NCBI GenBank assembly: GCA_947073765.1
Contig: CAMTMZ010000003.1
Location: 1 to 64,000, forward strand
Direction: 5' to 3'
From: an uncultured Bacillota bacterium
Lineage (GTDB): Bacteria > Bacillota > Clostridia > Oscillospirales > Oscillospiraceae
Length of the DNA stretch: 64,000 nucleotides
Positions 46,342-56,237 of the stretch are shown in pieces. Positions within the stretch are counted from its first letter, which is position 1. Every line of letters begins with the position of its first letter. The translations under genes and the position numbers were made by a program. The notes beneath the pieces are model-generated. The model did not search any database. It had not been told where the DNA came from and was given only the letters and a program-made list of their open reading frames with translations.

Positions 46342-49038
46342 ATGTTGGAAGGAGCGGGAATTTGTGTGATAAAAAAATGGTTTAGTATTATCGTTGACCA
46401 TAAGATCAGCCTGCGTGAGCGTATGTTCCGCATTGCAACAGCGATCTGCATGGTCGCACTGATATTCACCCTGCCCATGGGCAGAAGCGCATTGAACCTT
46501 GTCCTTCTGATGGTAAGCCTGGCGGTCATCGCGGTGATTGTGCGTGTCAGCATTCAAAGAGGACAGGTACAAAACGGAGCTACGGCAATTGTGGTGCTGC
46601 TGCTTGTGCTGTTTCCATTTACATTTTTTACCGCAGGCGGTTTTTACAGCGGAGTGCCGGAGTGGTTCGTCCTTTGCTTTATCTATGTCTGCATCACCCT
46701 GCAGGGAAAACGCATGGCGGTGTTTTTCGTGCTGTGCGCGGCGGAAACACTGCTGTGCTATAGCATCGCTTACTATTTTCCGGAGCTGGCCTCCCTGAAC
46801 ACCCAGCAGCGTTCCTTTTTTGAATCCGCGTTCTCCATGGTCATGGTTGGACTGCTCACCAGTGTGCTGCTCATGTTCCTGAACCGGATGTATGAGGAAG
46901 AGAACGCCCTGACTCAGCAGCAGAAAAAAGAGATTGAAGAGCTGAATCAGGCGGAAAACCATTTCTTCTCCAGCATGAGCCACGAGATTCGCACACCCAT
47001 CAATACTATCATCGGGTTGAATGAGATCACGCTGCGGGGCGATATTCCGGAGGAGGTGGCGGAGAACGCCAGGAATATCCAGGGGGCCAGCAAGCTGCTG
47101 CTCACTCTGATCAATGACATCCTGGATATCTCCAAGATTAAGTCCGGAAAGATGGAGATTATCAACGCATCCTATGAGACGGGGACGCTTTTTTCAGAGA
47201 TTGTCAACATGATCTGGATTAAGGCAAAGGAGAAGGGGCTGGAATTTAAGCTCCACATAGACCCATCTATTCCAAGTATGCTCTGCGGGGACGAGGTGCG
47301 TATCAAGCAGATTTTAATCAACCTGTTAAATAACGCGGTAAAATACACCAGCGAGGGCTCCGTTACCCTCTCTGTCCGGTGCGAGCGCCAGGGTGTCAAC
47401 CGGGTACTCGTCTGGTATTCTGTGGAGGATACCGGACAGGGGGTAAAAAAGGAAAATATTCCATATCTGTTTAATGCGTTCCGGCGGGTGGACGAGGAAA
47501 AAAACCGCCATATCGAGGGGACCGGGCTGGGTCTGAGTATTGTCCAGCAGCTGGTAGAGCTGATGGGCGGCGAGATCAGCGTAAACAGCGTCTATACCAA
47601 GGGGTCAAAATTTGTCGTTACCCTGGAGCAGGATATTGTGGACGAAAAAGAGCTGGGGACATTTACACTGGCCTCCCGGGCGAAGCTTCACGATGAGGGG
47701 ACATACCAGCAGAGCTTTGAGGCGCCAGACGCACATATCCTGGTGGTGGACGACAATGACATGAACCTGATGGTGGTGACCAAGCTGCTCTCAGCCACCA
47801 GGATTCAAATCGACACCGCGTCCAGTGGGGCGGAGTGCCTGAAGCTGACCCAAAACCGCCATTATGACTGCATTTTGATGGACCATCTGATGCCGGAGAT
47901 GGACGGGATCGAGTGTCTCCATGCCCTGCGCGTACAGCCTGGAGGGCTGTGCCAGGATGCTCCTGTGGTGGCCCTGACCGCCAATGCGGGCAGCGACAAC
48001 CAGCTGCTATACCGGAAGGAGGGGTTCAGCGGCTACTTGGCCAAGCCGGTCAGCGGTGCGCTGCTGGAGGCGGCTGTGCTGAACATTCTGCCCAAGGAAC
48101 TGGTGCGGCAGCGTGAGGATGCCGCACAGTCAGAAATGGAAAAGGAAATCCTGATTTTTGAGCAGGCGAAAAGGCGCTCCATCCTGGTTACAACGGACAG
48201 CGTATGTGACCTTCCGGAATCACTCCGCAGGGAGTTTGGCATCTCTGTCTGTCCATACTACGTCTGCACAGAGGAGGGCCGCTTCCTGGATGGCGAGGAA
48301 CTGACGCCGGATGAGCTGCTGGCGCACATTGTAAAGGGGCGGAAGGGCTATTCCCAGCCGCCTGAGGTGGAGGACTACGAGCGGTTTTTCGCAGAGAAGC
48401 TGACAGAGGCGCAGAATGTGATTCACATCACGATGGCAAAGCATGTCAGCACCGGCTATCAAAACGCGCTTGAGGCGGCGAAATCCTTTGATAACGTCAC
48501 CGTGATAGACTCCGGGCATCTCTCCAGCAGTATGGGTCTGGCGGTGCTGTACGCGGCGCAGCTGACAGAGCATCACGCCACAAAGGCGGAGATCACCGCA
48601 TCCATCAGACAGATAGAACACTTGATTTCCTCTGCCTTTATCATAGATAACATCCATATGATGTGCCAGTCGGGACGAATCTCGAAACGTATACAGGTCC
48701 TTTGCGACGCGCTGCTGCTGCACCCGATCCTTGTGCTGAAAAAGAGCAAAATGGTGATAGGCGGTGTGGAAATGGGCGGCTTTAACAGTGTTGCGAAAAA
48801 GTATATCCGGAGGGTGCTTCAGGAGGCCAGGACCATCGACCGGCGCATCCTGTTTATCACGTATTCCGGCCTGGATGAGGAAAAGCTCCAATATATTCAG
48901 AATTTGGTGCGGCAGTACTGTTCGTTTGAACGGATTTATCTGCAAAAGGCATCCTCCGCTATCGCAAGTAACTGCGGACCTGGGTCATTCGGCCTGCTGT
49001 TTATGCGAAAGGATGGTACGGCAGCGTCGACGGCTTAA
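46342..49038 (+). CDS. Hybrid sensor histidine kinase (TM-HK-REC) fused to C-terminal DegV domain
   Basis: FFSSMSHEIRTPINTIIGLNEI; HILVVDDNDMNLMVV...CILMDHLMPEMDGIE; ILVTTDSVCDLPESLRREFGISVCPYYVCTEEGRFLDGEELTPDELL. Confidence 0.93.
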   Translation: MLEGAGICVIKKWFSIIVDHKISLRERMFRIATAICMVALIFTLPMGRSALNLVLLMVSLAVIAVIVRVSIQRGQVQNGATAIVVLLLVLFPFTFFTAGGFYSGVPEWFVLCFIYVCITLQGKRMAVFFVLCAAETLLCYSIAYYFPELASLNTQQRSFFESAFSMVMVGLLTSVLLMFLNRMYEEENALTQQQKKEIEELNQAENHFFSSMSHEIRTPINTIIGLNEITLRGDIPEEVAENARNIQGASKLLLTLINDILDISKIKSGKMEIINASYETGTLFSEIVNMIWIKAKEKGLEFKLHIDPSIPSMLCGDEVRIKQILINLLNNAVKYTSEGSVTLSVRCERQGVNRVLVWYSVEDTGQGVKKENIPYLFNAFRRVDEEKNRHIEGTGLGLSIVQQLVELMGGEISVNSVYTKGSKFVVTLEQDIVDEKELGTFTLASRAKLHDEGTYQQSFEAPDAHILVVDDNDMNLMVVTKLLSATRIQIDTASSGAECLKLTQNRHYDCILMDHLMPEMDGIECLHALRVQPGGLCQDAPVVALTANAGSDNQLLYRKEGFSGYLAKPVSGALLEAAVLNILPKELVRQREDAAQSEMEKEILIFEQAKRRSILVTTDSVCDLPESLRREFGISVCPYYVCTEEGRFLDGEELTPDELLAHIVKGRKGYSQPPEVEDYERFFAEKLTEAQNVIHITMAKHVSTGYQNALEAAKSFDNVTVIDSGHLSSSMGLAVLYAAQLTEHHATKAEITASIRQIEHLISSAFIIDNIHMMCQSGRISKRIQVLCDALLLHPILVLKKSKMVIGGVEMGGFNSVAKKYIRRVLQEARTIDRRILFITYSGLDEEKLQYIQNLVRQYCSFERIYLQKASSAIASNCGPGSFGLLFMRKDGTAASTA

Positions 49039-49284
49039 AGGGAAAAGCAGGGCGGCCTCCACCAGGCTGTCCGCTGATGTGTGGTCGATTTTTTGGAATT
49101 TTTATTTGCATTCCAAAGTCGGCCACACACTTATTTTTTTCACGCAGAAGGAGCACAGCCGATATGCTTGGCTGTGCTTTGTTCTTTGTAAAACGTTTGG
49201 AATCCTTTAACGCATGTCCTCATCTTGCTGCTGACGTTGAGGTTTCCCTGTTCCTGTCCCTTAATGAGAGGGAGATGTTTACTT

Positions 49285-49335
49285 GCTCAAGACTGGAGAT
49301 TCCCCACTCCCTGTGGTGCAGGGGGTGGGGAATCT
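49285..49335. terminator. Hairpin downstream of LysR gene
   Basis: AGATTCCCCACTCCCTGTGGTGCAGGGGGTGGGGAATCTT. Confidence 0.45.
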
Positions 49336-49339
49336 TCTG

Positions 49340-50236
49340 TCAATCCAAAACTTCCGGGCGCGCCCGGCGAACCAGCTCGATAAAGCATTCCATATATTGG
49401 GAAAGCCACTTGTCTCTGTGGTAGATAACTTGGGAATAATAAATCTGCGGCGCAAGGTCGACATCCAGTACGGAGATTTTTTTCTTTTCGATAAAATTTG
49501 AAACGGAGTACCGCGGTAGGAAAGAGGCGCTGCGGCTGTCCTGAAGCAGTTCGACGATCGCGCGGATGTTGTCCACTACGATGGAATGGTAGAGAGTAAT
49601 GTTATAATCGGCGGCGATCTCGTGCAGACGCTCGTAACATCGCCCGCTGGGTTCCGCAACAATAAAGGGAACCGACAACATTTCCTCCGGCGGGATAGCT
49701 GTTTTTTTGGCAAAGGGATGCTGCGGCGAGGCAATAAAGGATATTTCCTCTCTGCATCGGTAACAACAGCAAAAGGCCGGGTCGCCGACCAAGTCGTGGG
49801 AGATATAAGCCAGATCAATTTGATTTTGTTTCAGCATTAAAAGCATTTGAGAGGCTTGTCCCAGTTTGATCTCCACATTTACTTTGGGAAACCGCCGGCC
49901 CAATTCAGGTAGCACTTTTAGAATTACCGCAAAAAACAGCGACTCTAGAACTCCGATTCGCAAAGTGCCGCAGATTTCCTGTGGCTCCTGCCCCAGGCCG
50001 CTGACCTTCTGCATCAGGCGGAGTATTTCCGCAGCATGAGGCAGAAATGTCTTTCCGGCTGCCGTTAAGTAGTTTCTGCGGCCAATGCGCTCAAAAAGCG
50101 GGTAACCCAGTTCCTGCTCTAGACGCTGAATCTGCATTGTCACCGTGGATTGGGCAAAATTCAGCTTTTCAGCGGCGCGTGTGTAATTTTCCAGACTGGC
50201 AACCTGTAAAAATGTTTCGATGCTTTGAATGTCCAT
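49340..50236 (-). CDS. LysR family transcriptional regulator
   Basis: MDIQSIETFLQVASLENYTRAAEKLNFAQSTVTMQIQRLEQELGYPLFERIGRRNYLTAAG. Confidence 0.95.
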   Translation of the reverse strand: MDIQSIETFLQVASLENYTRAAEKLNFAQSTVTMQIQRLEQELGYPLFERIGRRNYLTAAGKTFLPHAAEILRLMQKVSGLGQEPQEICGTLRIGVLESLFFAVILKVLPELGRRFPKVNVEIKLGQASQMLLMLKQNQIDLAYISHDLVGDPAFCCCYRCREEISFIASPQHPFAKKTAIPPEEMLSVPFIVAEPSGRCYERLHEIAADYNITLYHSIVVDNIRAIVELLQDSRSASFLPRYSVSNFIEKKKISVLDVDLAPQIYYSQVIYHRDKWLSQYMECFIELVRRARPEVLD

Positions 50237-50261
50237 ATGGTTCTCCTTTTATCTAAAATTA

Positions 50262-50276
50262 TGATTGTTACAATCA
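50262..50276. promoter_or_regulatory. LysR-type operator
   Basis: TGATTGTTACAATCA, perfect dyad matching T-N11-A, in the divergent intergenic region. Confidence 0.55.
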
Positions 50277-50391
50277 GAATAATTTATTTTACAAATCGTT
50301 TCATTGCAATTATACTAAAATTAAGAAAACCATTCAAGTGTTTTCCGGCATTTTACTAATTACAGCAATAGACAGAAAGGATGGATCATAC

Positions 50392-51633
50392 ATGAGCAAA
50401 ATGGCATATTTGAAGGATATGCCCATCGCGGTTCTGGGGGGCGGCGCAGTAGGAAAAACCTGCGCCGCGGACAACAAACTTGCCGGCCGGGAGGTGCGTC
50501 TGTACGACGCCATGCCCTTTGCCGCCACATCCCTGAAGGATGTGGACAAGACCGGCATCCTGCTGGACGGCGTTCAGCGCAACAAGTGCTGCTTTGAGCG
50601 TTCCGGCCGGGCCTATTTCGATTTGGTGACCACCGACATTGCTGCCGCCGTGAAGGGTGCGGGCCATATTATTATTGCTATGGGCTCCTGGGGCCATGAG
50701 GCGACCTTCCGGTCTCTGATCCCTTATCTGGAGGACGGTCAGGTGGTCAACATCTTTGCCGACAACTTTGGCTGCTTGCTGCTCCGCCGCCTGATGCGGG
50801 AAATGGGCTGCGCCAAGAAGGTTATCGTGGGCGGCTGGTCCTCTGCTCCCTATGGCACCCGAATCGAGTCCATCGGCAAGTTCCAGTTCCCTCATGTCAG
50901 CGCCAAGTACCGTGCCATCACCCTGCGGGGCGCCGCTCTGCCCATGAAGGATACCGACGATTTTCTGGAAGCCTCTCAGTACCTGCCCTGTATGGACGCC
51001 GTGACCCAAGGAGACGGTCCCTCCAAGGCGAATACGATTCTGGATGTGGACTTTGCCAATGTAAACCCTGTCATCCATGTTCCCGCCACAGTGTTGGGGG
51101 TATCCACCATGGAAAACTGGGGGGTCATTTTCTGCGGCCACGACAAAACTACCTATTCCATGTACTCCCACGGCCTGTGTCCTTCCATCTGTGAGGTACA
51201 GTACCAGTTCTATAACGAGGAGATCGCCCTGGCTAAAGCCATTGGCGTGGGCTGCCCGGAGTACAAGTACGAGATGTTCTTTTCCCGCCGAAGTGTGCTG
51301 ACTCAAGAGTATATGGGGTTGGATGAGAATGGAAACGACAACGTGGTCTTCCCGCTGGATCAGCCCTCCAGTGAGGGCAACACCGGCCCCAACACCATCC
51401 ACCACCGCTACATGACCGAGGACGTGCCCATCGGCTGTAAAATCTACCACGACTTAGGCGTCCAATACGGCGTGCCTACCCCCATCATTGACGCCATGAT
51501 TATCCTGGCTGGCGCCATGCATAAGAAGAGCTTCTTTGAGAACAGCCGGTACACCCTGGCCTACCTGGGCATTGATAACATGCCTAAGGAGGAGTTGCTG
51601 GCCTATCTGAACGACGGCGCCTACAGACGCTGA
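50392..51633 (+). CDS. NAD/NADP octopine/nopaline dehydrogenase family protein
   Basis: MPIAVLGGGAVGKTCAADNKLAGREVRLYD...; C-terminal helical domain NWGVIFCGHDKTTYSMYSHGLCPSICEV. Confidence 0.8.
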   Translation: MSKMAYLKDMPIAVLGGGAVGKTCAADNKLAGREVRLYDAMPFAATSLKDVDKTGILLDGVQRNKCCFERSGRAYFDLVTTDIAAAVKGAGHIIIAMGSWGHEATFRSLIPYLEDGQVVNIFADNFGCLLLRRLMREMGCAKKVIVGGWSSAPYGTRIESIGKFQFPHVSAKYRAITLRGAALPMKDTDDFLEASQYLPCMDAVTQGDGPSKANTILDVDFANVNPVIHVPATVLGVSTMENWGVIFCGHDKTTYSMYSHGLCPSICEVQYQFYNEEIALAKAIGVGCPEYKYEMFFSRRSVLTQEYMGLDENGNDNVVFPLDQPSSEGNTGPNTIHHRYMTEDVPIGCKIYHDLGVQYGVPTPIIDAMIILAGAMHKKSFFENSRYTLAYLGIDNMPKEELLAYLNDGAYRR

Positions 51634-51662
51634 TTCGGATGCGGGCAGTTCGGAGGACAGCT

Positions 51663-53003
51663 ATGGAATTTATCACGGATCACCGCACAGAACGTTATAT
51701 TCTGGACACCAAATGGAAGGATCTGTCTGAAAAAGCAAAGATACATATTCAGATGTGCGGCGTCGACCTGATGACGGCGCTGATCCTGGGCAGCTACGGA
51801 AACCAGTTCAAGGCGGGCCAAAAACTGGCTCAAAGCATGGGCCTTTCCGGCAGTATCCCTGTTATCGGTTCTGATACGCGCTACAATCTTTTGGGTGCAT
51901 CCATCGTTATGGGTCACAGCAGCAACTCGTTCGATATTGACGATGGCTACCGGATGATCTGCGGACATCCCGGTACATCCTTCGTGGCTGGTACCCTGGC
52001 AACGGCCTGGGACCGGGACGTCAGCTATCGGGAGTACCTGACCACGCTGTCCGTCTGCTATGAGATCACCATCCGCTGGGCCCTCGCCATGCAGGATCAT
52101 TACCACTTTATGCACAGCACCGGCGCCTACGGGGCTTTCGGCACCGCCGCAGGTATGGGTCGCCTGATGGGCCTGGACGAGAAGCAGCTGAACAACGCCC
52201 TGTCTGTCGCCGATTTCCATGCCCCCATGGTTCCGGTGATGCGTTCGGTGGAATACCCCTCCATGAACAAGGATGGCGTTCCCTTCGGCGCTTTGGTGGG
52301 TACAATGGCTGTTTTGGAGACGTTGAGCGGCACCACAGGAAAAACACACATTTTGGAGCTTCCAGAATACCGCAAGCATCTCGATACTCTGGGTAACGTC
52401 TACTATGGTACCGAGCTTTACTTTAAGCCATACACCTGCTGCCGCTGGGCGCATCAGCCCATTTGGGCCTGCCAGAACATGATGAAGGAGCACGGCTTTA
52501 CCTTCCGAGAGGTTGACCATGTTAAAATCAACACCTTTGGATCGGCCGCCAGACTGAGCAAAATCAAACCCGCAAGCACAGACGAGGCGCAGTATAACAT
52601 CGCATTCCCGGTAGCCGCCGCCCTAGTGCATGGAGATGTGTCCTATAGTCAAGTTCGGGAGGAGGCGCTTACCGATCCGAATGTGCTGAACATGATGGAC
52701 CGGCTGGAGTTTTCTGTAGACCCGGAGATGGAGCGGCAGTTTCCGGGCAAGCGCCTGGCCTGGTGTGAGATCACACTGAAGAGCGGTGTCCGGCTCCGCT
52801 CCAGAGTATATGACGCGCCGGGAGAACCGGAAGACCCCGAACTGGGTCTGGATTGGATTCTTAAAAAGTTTAAGCGGATCACTGCGCTGATGCTGAACGA
52901 GACAGATCAGGACATGCTGTTGGACCTGATGACGCGGCAGTTGGATACGCCTGTCCGTGTGTTGGTAGAAAAGATCAACGGTTCTCTGCGGCGGGATATT
53001 TAG
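51663..53003 (+). CDS. MmgE/PrpD family protein
   Basis: LLGASIVMGHSSNSFDIDDGYRMICGHPGTSFVAGTLATAW...HFMHSTGAYGAFGTAAGMGRLMGLDEKQLNNAL. Confidence 0.88.
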   Translation: MEFITDHRTERYILDTKWKDLSEKAKIHIQMCGVDLMTALILGSYGNQFKAGQKLAQSMGLSGSIPVIGSDTRYNLLGASIVMGHSSNSFDIDDGYRMICGHPGTSFVAGTLATAWDRDVSYREYLTTLSVCYEITIRWALAMQDHYHFMHSTGAYGAFGTAAGMGRLMGLDEKQLNNALSVADFHAPMVPVMRSVEYPSMNKDGVPFGALVGTMAVLETLSGTTGKTHILELPEYRKHLDTLGNVYYGTELYFKPYTCCRWAHQPIWACQNMMKEHGFTFREVDHVKINTFGSAARLSKIKPASTDEAQYNIAFPVAAALVHGDVSYSQVREEALTDPNVLNMMDRLEFSVDPEMERQFPGKRLAWCEITLKSGVRLRSRVYDAPGEPEDPELGLDWILKKFKRITALMLNETDQDMLLDLMTRQLDTPVRVLVEKINGSLRRDI

Positions 53004-53115
53004 CGCTTTCCCTTCTTCTTTAGAGGAAACAGAGACGATCTGCCGTTTCATTCTGGGGGATTGCCCTGTTTCCTCTCTTCTCGTGGAAACTGACTTTACA
53101 GCAAGGAGGTTCTTG

Positions 53116-55068
53116 ATGAGATTTTTCAAAAAGAAAGAAGACAAACCTGTAGATATCGACCTTCACGAATTGGAGGTCGAGTCGGGCAACCGACTGGAAC
53201 ATCTGCCCGGCTGGACACAAAAAATGGTTGCTGTCGTGGCAATTATGTGGACTGTTTTCCAGGTTTACACCGCCCTGACAGGCCTGTTTCCCGCCATGAT
53301 CCAACGTATGACGACCCTGTCTTTCGGTCTGTTTCTCTGCTTTATCTGCTTTAAGATGAAGCGGAATGACACCAATAAAGTGCCGATCTACGATTGGATT
53401 TTGGCCATCGTCTCCGTTGCGATCGACGTCTATATCATCGCCACCTTTGACACGCTGACGAAACGCGGCGGAAATCCTACCCAGATGGATATCATATTTG
53501 GTATTCTTCTGATCCTCCTGGTTTTGGAGGGGACCCGTCGGGCCGTGGGTAAGCCGCTAGTGATCGTGGCGCTCCTCTTTCTGCTCTACGCCTATTTCGG
53601 CCCATATCTTCCCGGGGCCATTTCCCACCGCGGCTACAGCATCAACCGCATTTCGTCCCAAATGTTTCTGACTGCTGAGGGCATCTTTGGAACTCCGATG
53701 TCAGTTATGACCACCTTTGTTTACAGCTTTGTGGTTTTTGGCTGTTTCCTGGAGGTTACCGGGGGCGCGAAGCTGTTTATCAACCTGGCCTTTGCCCTGA
53801 CTGGCAAATTCGCCGGCGGACCTGCGAAGACGGCAGTTGTTGCCTCCGGTCTGCTTGGGACGATTTCCGGGTCTGGTCTTGCCAATGTGGTCACCACCGG
53901 CACTTTTACGATCCCTTTGATGAAAACCTGCGGTTACGACGCTACCTTTGCCGGAGGTGTGGAGGCTTCTTCTTCCTCAGCGGGGCAGATTATGCCGCCA
54001 GTTATGGGTGCGGCCGCCTTTATCATGGCAGAGACGACGGGCGTTCCTTACCTGCAGATTTGTATTGCAGCTGCGATTCCCGCAGTCCTATACTACATGT
54101 GTGTAATGCTCTCTGTGGATTTTGAGGCCCGCCGCTGCCATTTGAAAACGGTGGCGCGGGAGGAGGTTCCAGATCTGCTCCCCACCCTCAAGCGCTGCTA
54201 TCCTCTTTTGCTGCCTATCGCGACATTGATCGTTATGCTGTGCATTGGATTTACTCCCCTGAAGGCCTCCATCTATGCGACAGCGGCCATGATCCTCACC
54301 TCTTTTTTAAGCAAAGAGACCCGGCTCAATGGCAAGCGGACGCTTGAAGCCCTGACAAAGTCGGCCTACAATTCAATCACTGTCTGTGTGGCCTGTGCCG
54401 TTTGCGGAATTGTCACCGGCGTTATCACGCTGACCGGTTTGGGACTGAAACTCTCCGACCTGATCCTGACAGCCTCGGGAGGTGACCTCTTCCTCACGCT
54501 CCTGTTGACCATGGTCGCATCCATTATCCTGGGCATGGGGCTGCCCACCACGGCAAAATACATTGTTTTGTCCGCCATCGCGGCTCCCGCTCTGGTCAAG
54601 CTGGGTGTGCCCTTGGTTGGCGCACATCTGTTCATTCTGTACTTTGGCGTAATTGCTGAGGTCACGCCTCCCGTCGCCCTCACCTCCTATGCCGCCGCCG
54701 CGGTGGCAAAGGCGCCAGGGGTAAAAACAGCCCTGCAGGGCCTGAAGATTTCCATCGGCGCGTTCTTCATTCCCTTTATGTTCTGTTACTACCCATCACT
54801 GCTGTTCGTCGATGTTACCCCAGCTGGCCTGTTCGCCGGCTTTTACAGCGCGTTTATCGGCATGATTTGCCTCTGTGGCTGCTCGATCGGTTATTTCTTC
54901 GGCCCGCTGAAGACTTGGAAGAGAGTCTTTATGTTTCTTGGTGTCGCGCTTCTGCTGCATCCCAGCACTGTGACGGATATCCTGGGCACAGTTGTGGTTT
55001 TGATCATGTTCCTGGTTCAAAAGCGCATGACTGGGAAGGGCTCTCAGGCTGTTTCAGCCGAATCTTAA
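53116..55068 (+). CDS. TRAP transporter permease, fused small/large subunit
   Basis: Multi-TM, GGPAKTAVVASGLLGTISGSGLANVVTTGTFTIPLMKTCGYDATFAGGVEASSSSAGQIMPPVMGAAAFIMAE. Confidence 0.93.
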   Translation: MRFFKKKEDKPVDIDLHELEVESGNRLEHLPGWTQKMVAVVAIMWTVFQVYTALTGLFPAMIQRMTTLSFGLFLCFICFKMKRNDTNKVPIYDWILAIVSVAIDVYIIATFDTLTKRGGNPTQMDIIFGILLILLVLEGTRRAVGKPLVIVALLFLLYAYFGPYLPGAISHRGYSINRISSQMFLTAEGIFGTPMSVMTTFVYSFVVFGCFLEVTGGAKLFINLAFALTGKFAGGPAKTAVVASGLLGTISGSGLANVVTTGTFTIPLMKTCGYDATFAGGVEASSSSAGQIMPPVMGAAAFIMAETTGVPYLQICIAAAIPAVLYYMCVMLSVDFEARRCHLKTVAREEVPDLLPTLKRCYPLLLPIATLIVMLCIGFTPLKASIYATAAMILTSFLSKETRLNGKRTLEALTKSAYNSITVCVACAVCGIVTGVITLTGLGLKLSDLILTASGGDLFLTLLLTMVASIILGMGLPTTAKYIVLSAIAAPALVKLGVPLVGAHLFILYFGVIAEVTPPVALTSYAAAAVAKAPGVKTALQGLKISIGAFFIPFMFCYYPSLLFVDVTPAGLFAGFYSAFIGMICLCGCSIGYFFGPLKTWKRVFMFLGVALLLHPSTVTDILGTVVVLIMFLVQKRMTGKGSQAVSAES

Positions 55069-55109
55069 CAACGGCTGCGTATAAAACAGATCAATAAGGA
55101 GGAACTGTA

Positions 55110-56132
55110 ATGAAAAAAATCCTATCGCTCGCACTTGCGGCTGCTATGGCGCTGTCTCTGGCCGCCTGCGGAAATGGCTCCTCTCCTGGCGGGACGCCGG
55201 CCTCCGGCAGCAACAGCAACTCTGGACCCGCGCAGCCTGGTACCGGAGGCAAGGGCATCTATTTGTCCCTGGGCACTGGCGGTGTAACCGGTACCTATTA
55301 CCCCTTGGGCGGCGCCTTTGCCAACATGATCACCAACAATATCGATGGCTACACCTGTACGGCCGAATCTACCGGCGGCTCGGTTGAGAATGTTTGGATG
55401 CTGGCACGGGGAGAAATTGACATCGGCTTTGTGGATGCATCCTCCGCCTACCAATCCCAGCACTCCGAGGGGGACTTCTCTGACGGCAGCGCGTCCAGCA
55501 TTAAGCCCATTGTCTCTATTTACAACGAGCTGGTCCAGTTGGTTTCCTGTGACTCTAATATTACCTCCATTGCTGATTTAAAGGGCAAGAAAGTTGCGGT
55601 AGGTTCCGCTGGCTCCGGCACTGAGGTGATGGCCCGCCAATTGCTGGCGCTGTATGATTTGAGTTACGATGATATCGATGAGGATTTCCTGGGATTCGGC
55701 GATGCCTCTACTGGCCTGAAGGATAAGACGCTGGACGCGGCCATTATCTGGGCCGGCGCGCCGACCTCCGGCCTGCTGGAATTGGGTGCGCAGAACGACT
55801 TCTATATGATCGATATTCCTGCAGACAAAATCGCCAAACTGAAGGAAACCCAGCCCTTCTGCGTTGAAGTTATGATTGACAGCACCATGTATTCCGGTAT
55901 GAAGAACACCGCGACTACCATCGGCGTTCCGGCAACGCTGTGTGTCCGGGGAGACCTGGATGAGGATCTGGTCTATAATTTTCTCACCTACTGCTTCGAG
56001 CATCTGGACCAGGTTGCAGATGCCCATACACAGGGAGCGAACCTGTCTTTAGAGACGGCCCTGCTTGGCCTGGAAAATACCGAGCTGCATCCCGGCGCTG
56101 TGAAGTTCTATACGGAAAAAGGACTTTTTTAA
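55110..56132 (+). CDS. TAXI family TRAP transporter solute-binding lipoprotein
   Basis: LSLAACGNGSS lipobox; LSLGTGGVTGTYYPLGGAFANMITNN...TAESTGGSVENVWMLARGEIDIGFV. Confidence 0.93.
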   Translation: MKKILSLALAAAMALSLAACGNGSSPGGTPASGSNSNSGPAQPGTGGKGIYLSLGTGGVTGTYYPLGGAFANMITNNIDGYTCTAESTGGSVENVWMLARGEIDIGFVDASSAYQSQHSEGDFSDGSASSIKPIVSIYNELVQLVSCDSNITSIADLKGKKVAVGSAGSGTEVMARQLLALYDLSYDDIDEDFLGFGDASTGLKDKTLDAAIIWAGAPTSGLLELGAQNDFYMIDIPADKIAKLKETQPFCVEVMIDSTMYSGMKNTATTIGVPATLCVRGDLDEDLVYNFLTYCFEHLDQVADAHTQGANLSLETALLGLENTELHPGAVKFYTEKGLF

Positions 56133-56139
56133 GCTGGAG

Positions 56140-56177
56140 AAAAAGGGCAGGCGGATATTGTCCGCTTGCCCTTTTTA
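56140..56177 (+). terminator. Terminator of TRAP operon
   Basis: AAAAAGGGCAGGCGGATATTGTCCGCTTGCCCTTTTTA. Confidence 0.75.
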
Positions 56178-56237
56178 GTTAAGGTGGAGCTCTCAAATTG
56201 CAGATCCCACTGTGGGCAGAGGAAAGGAAACGGCAGT

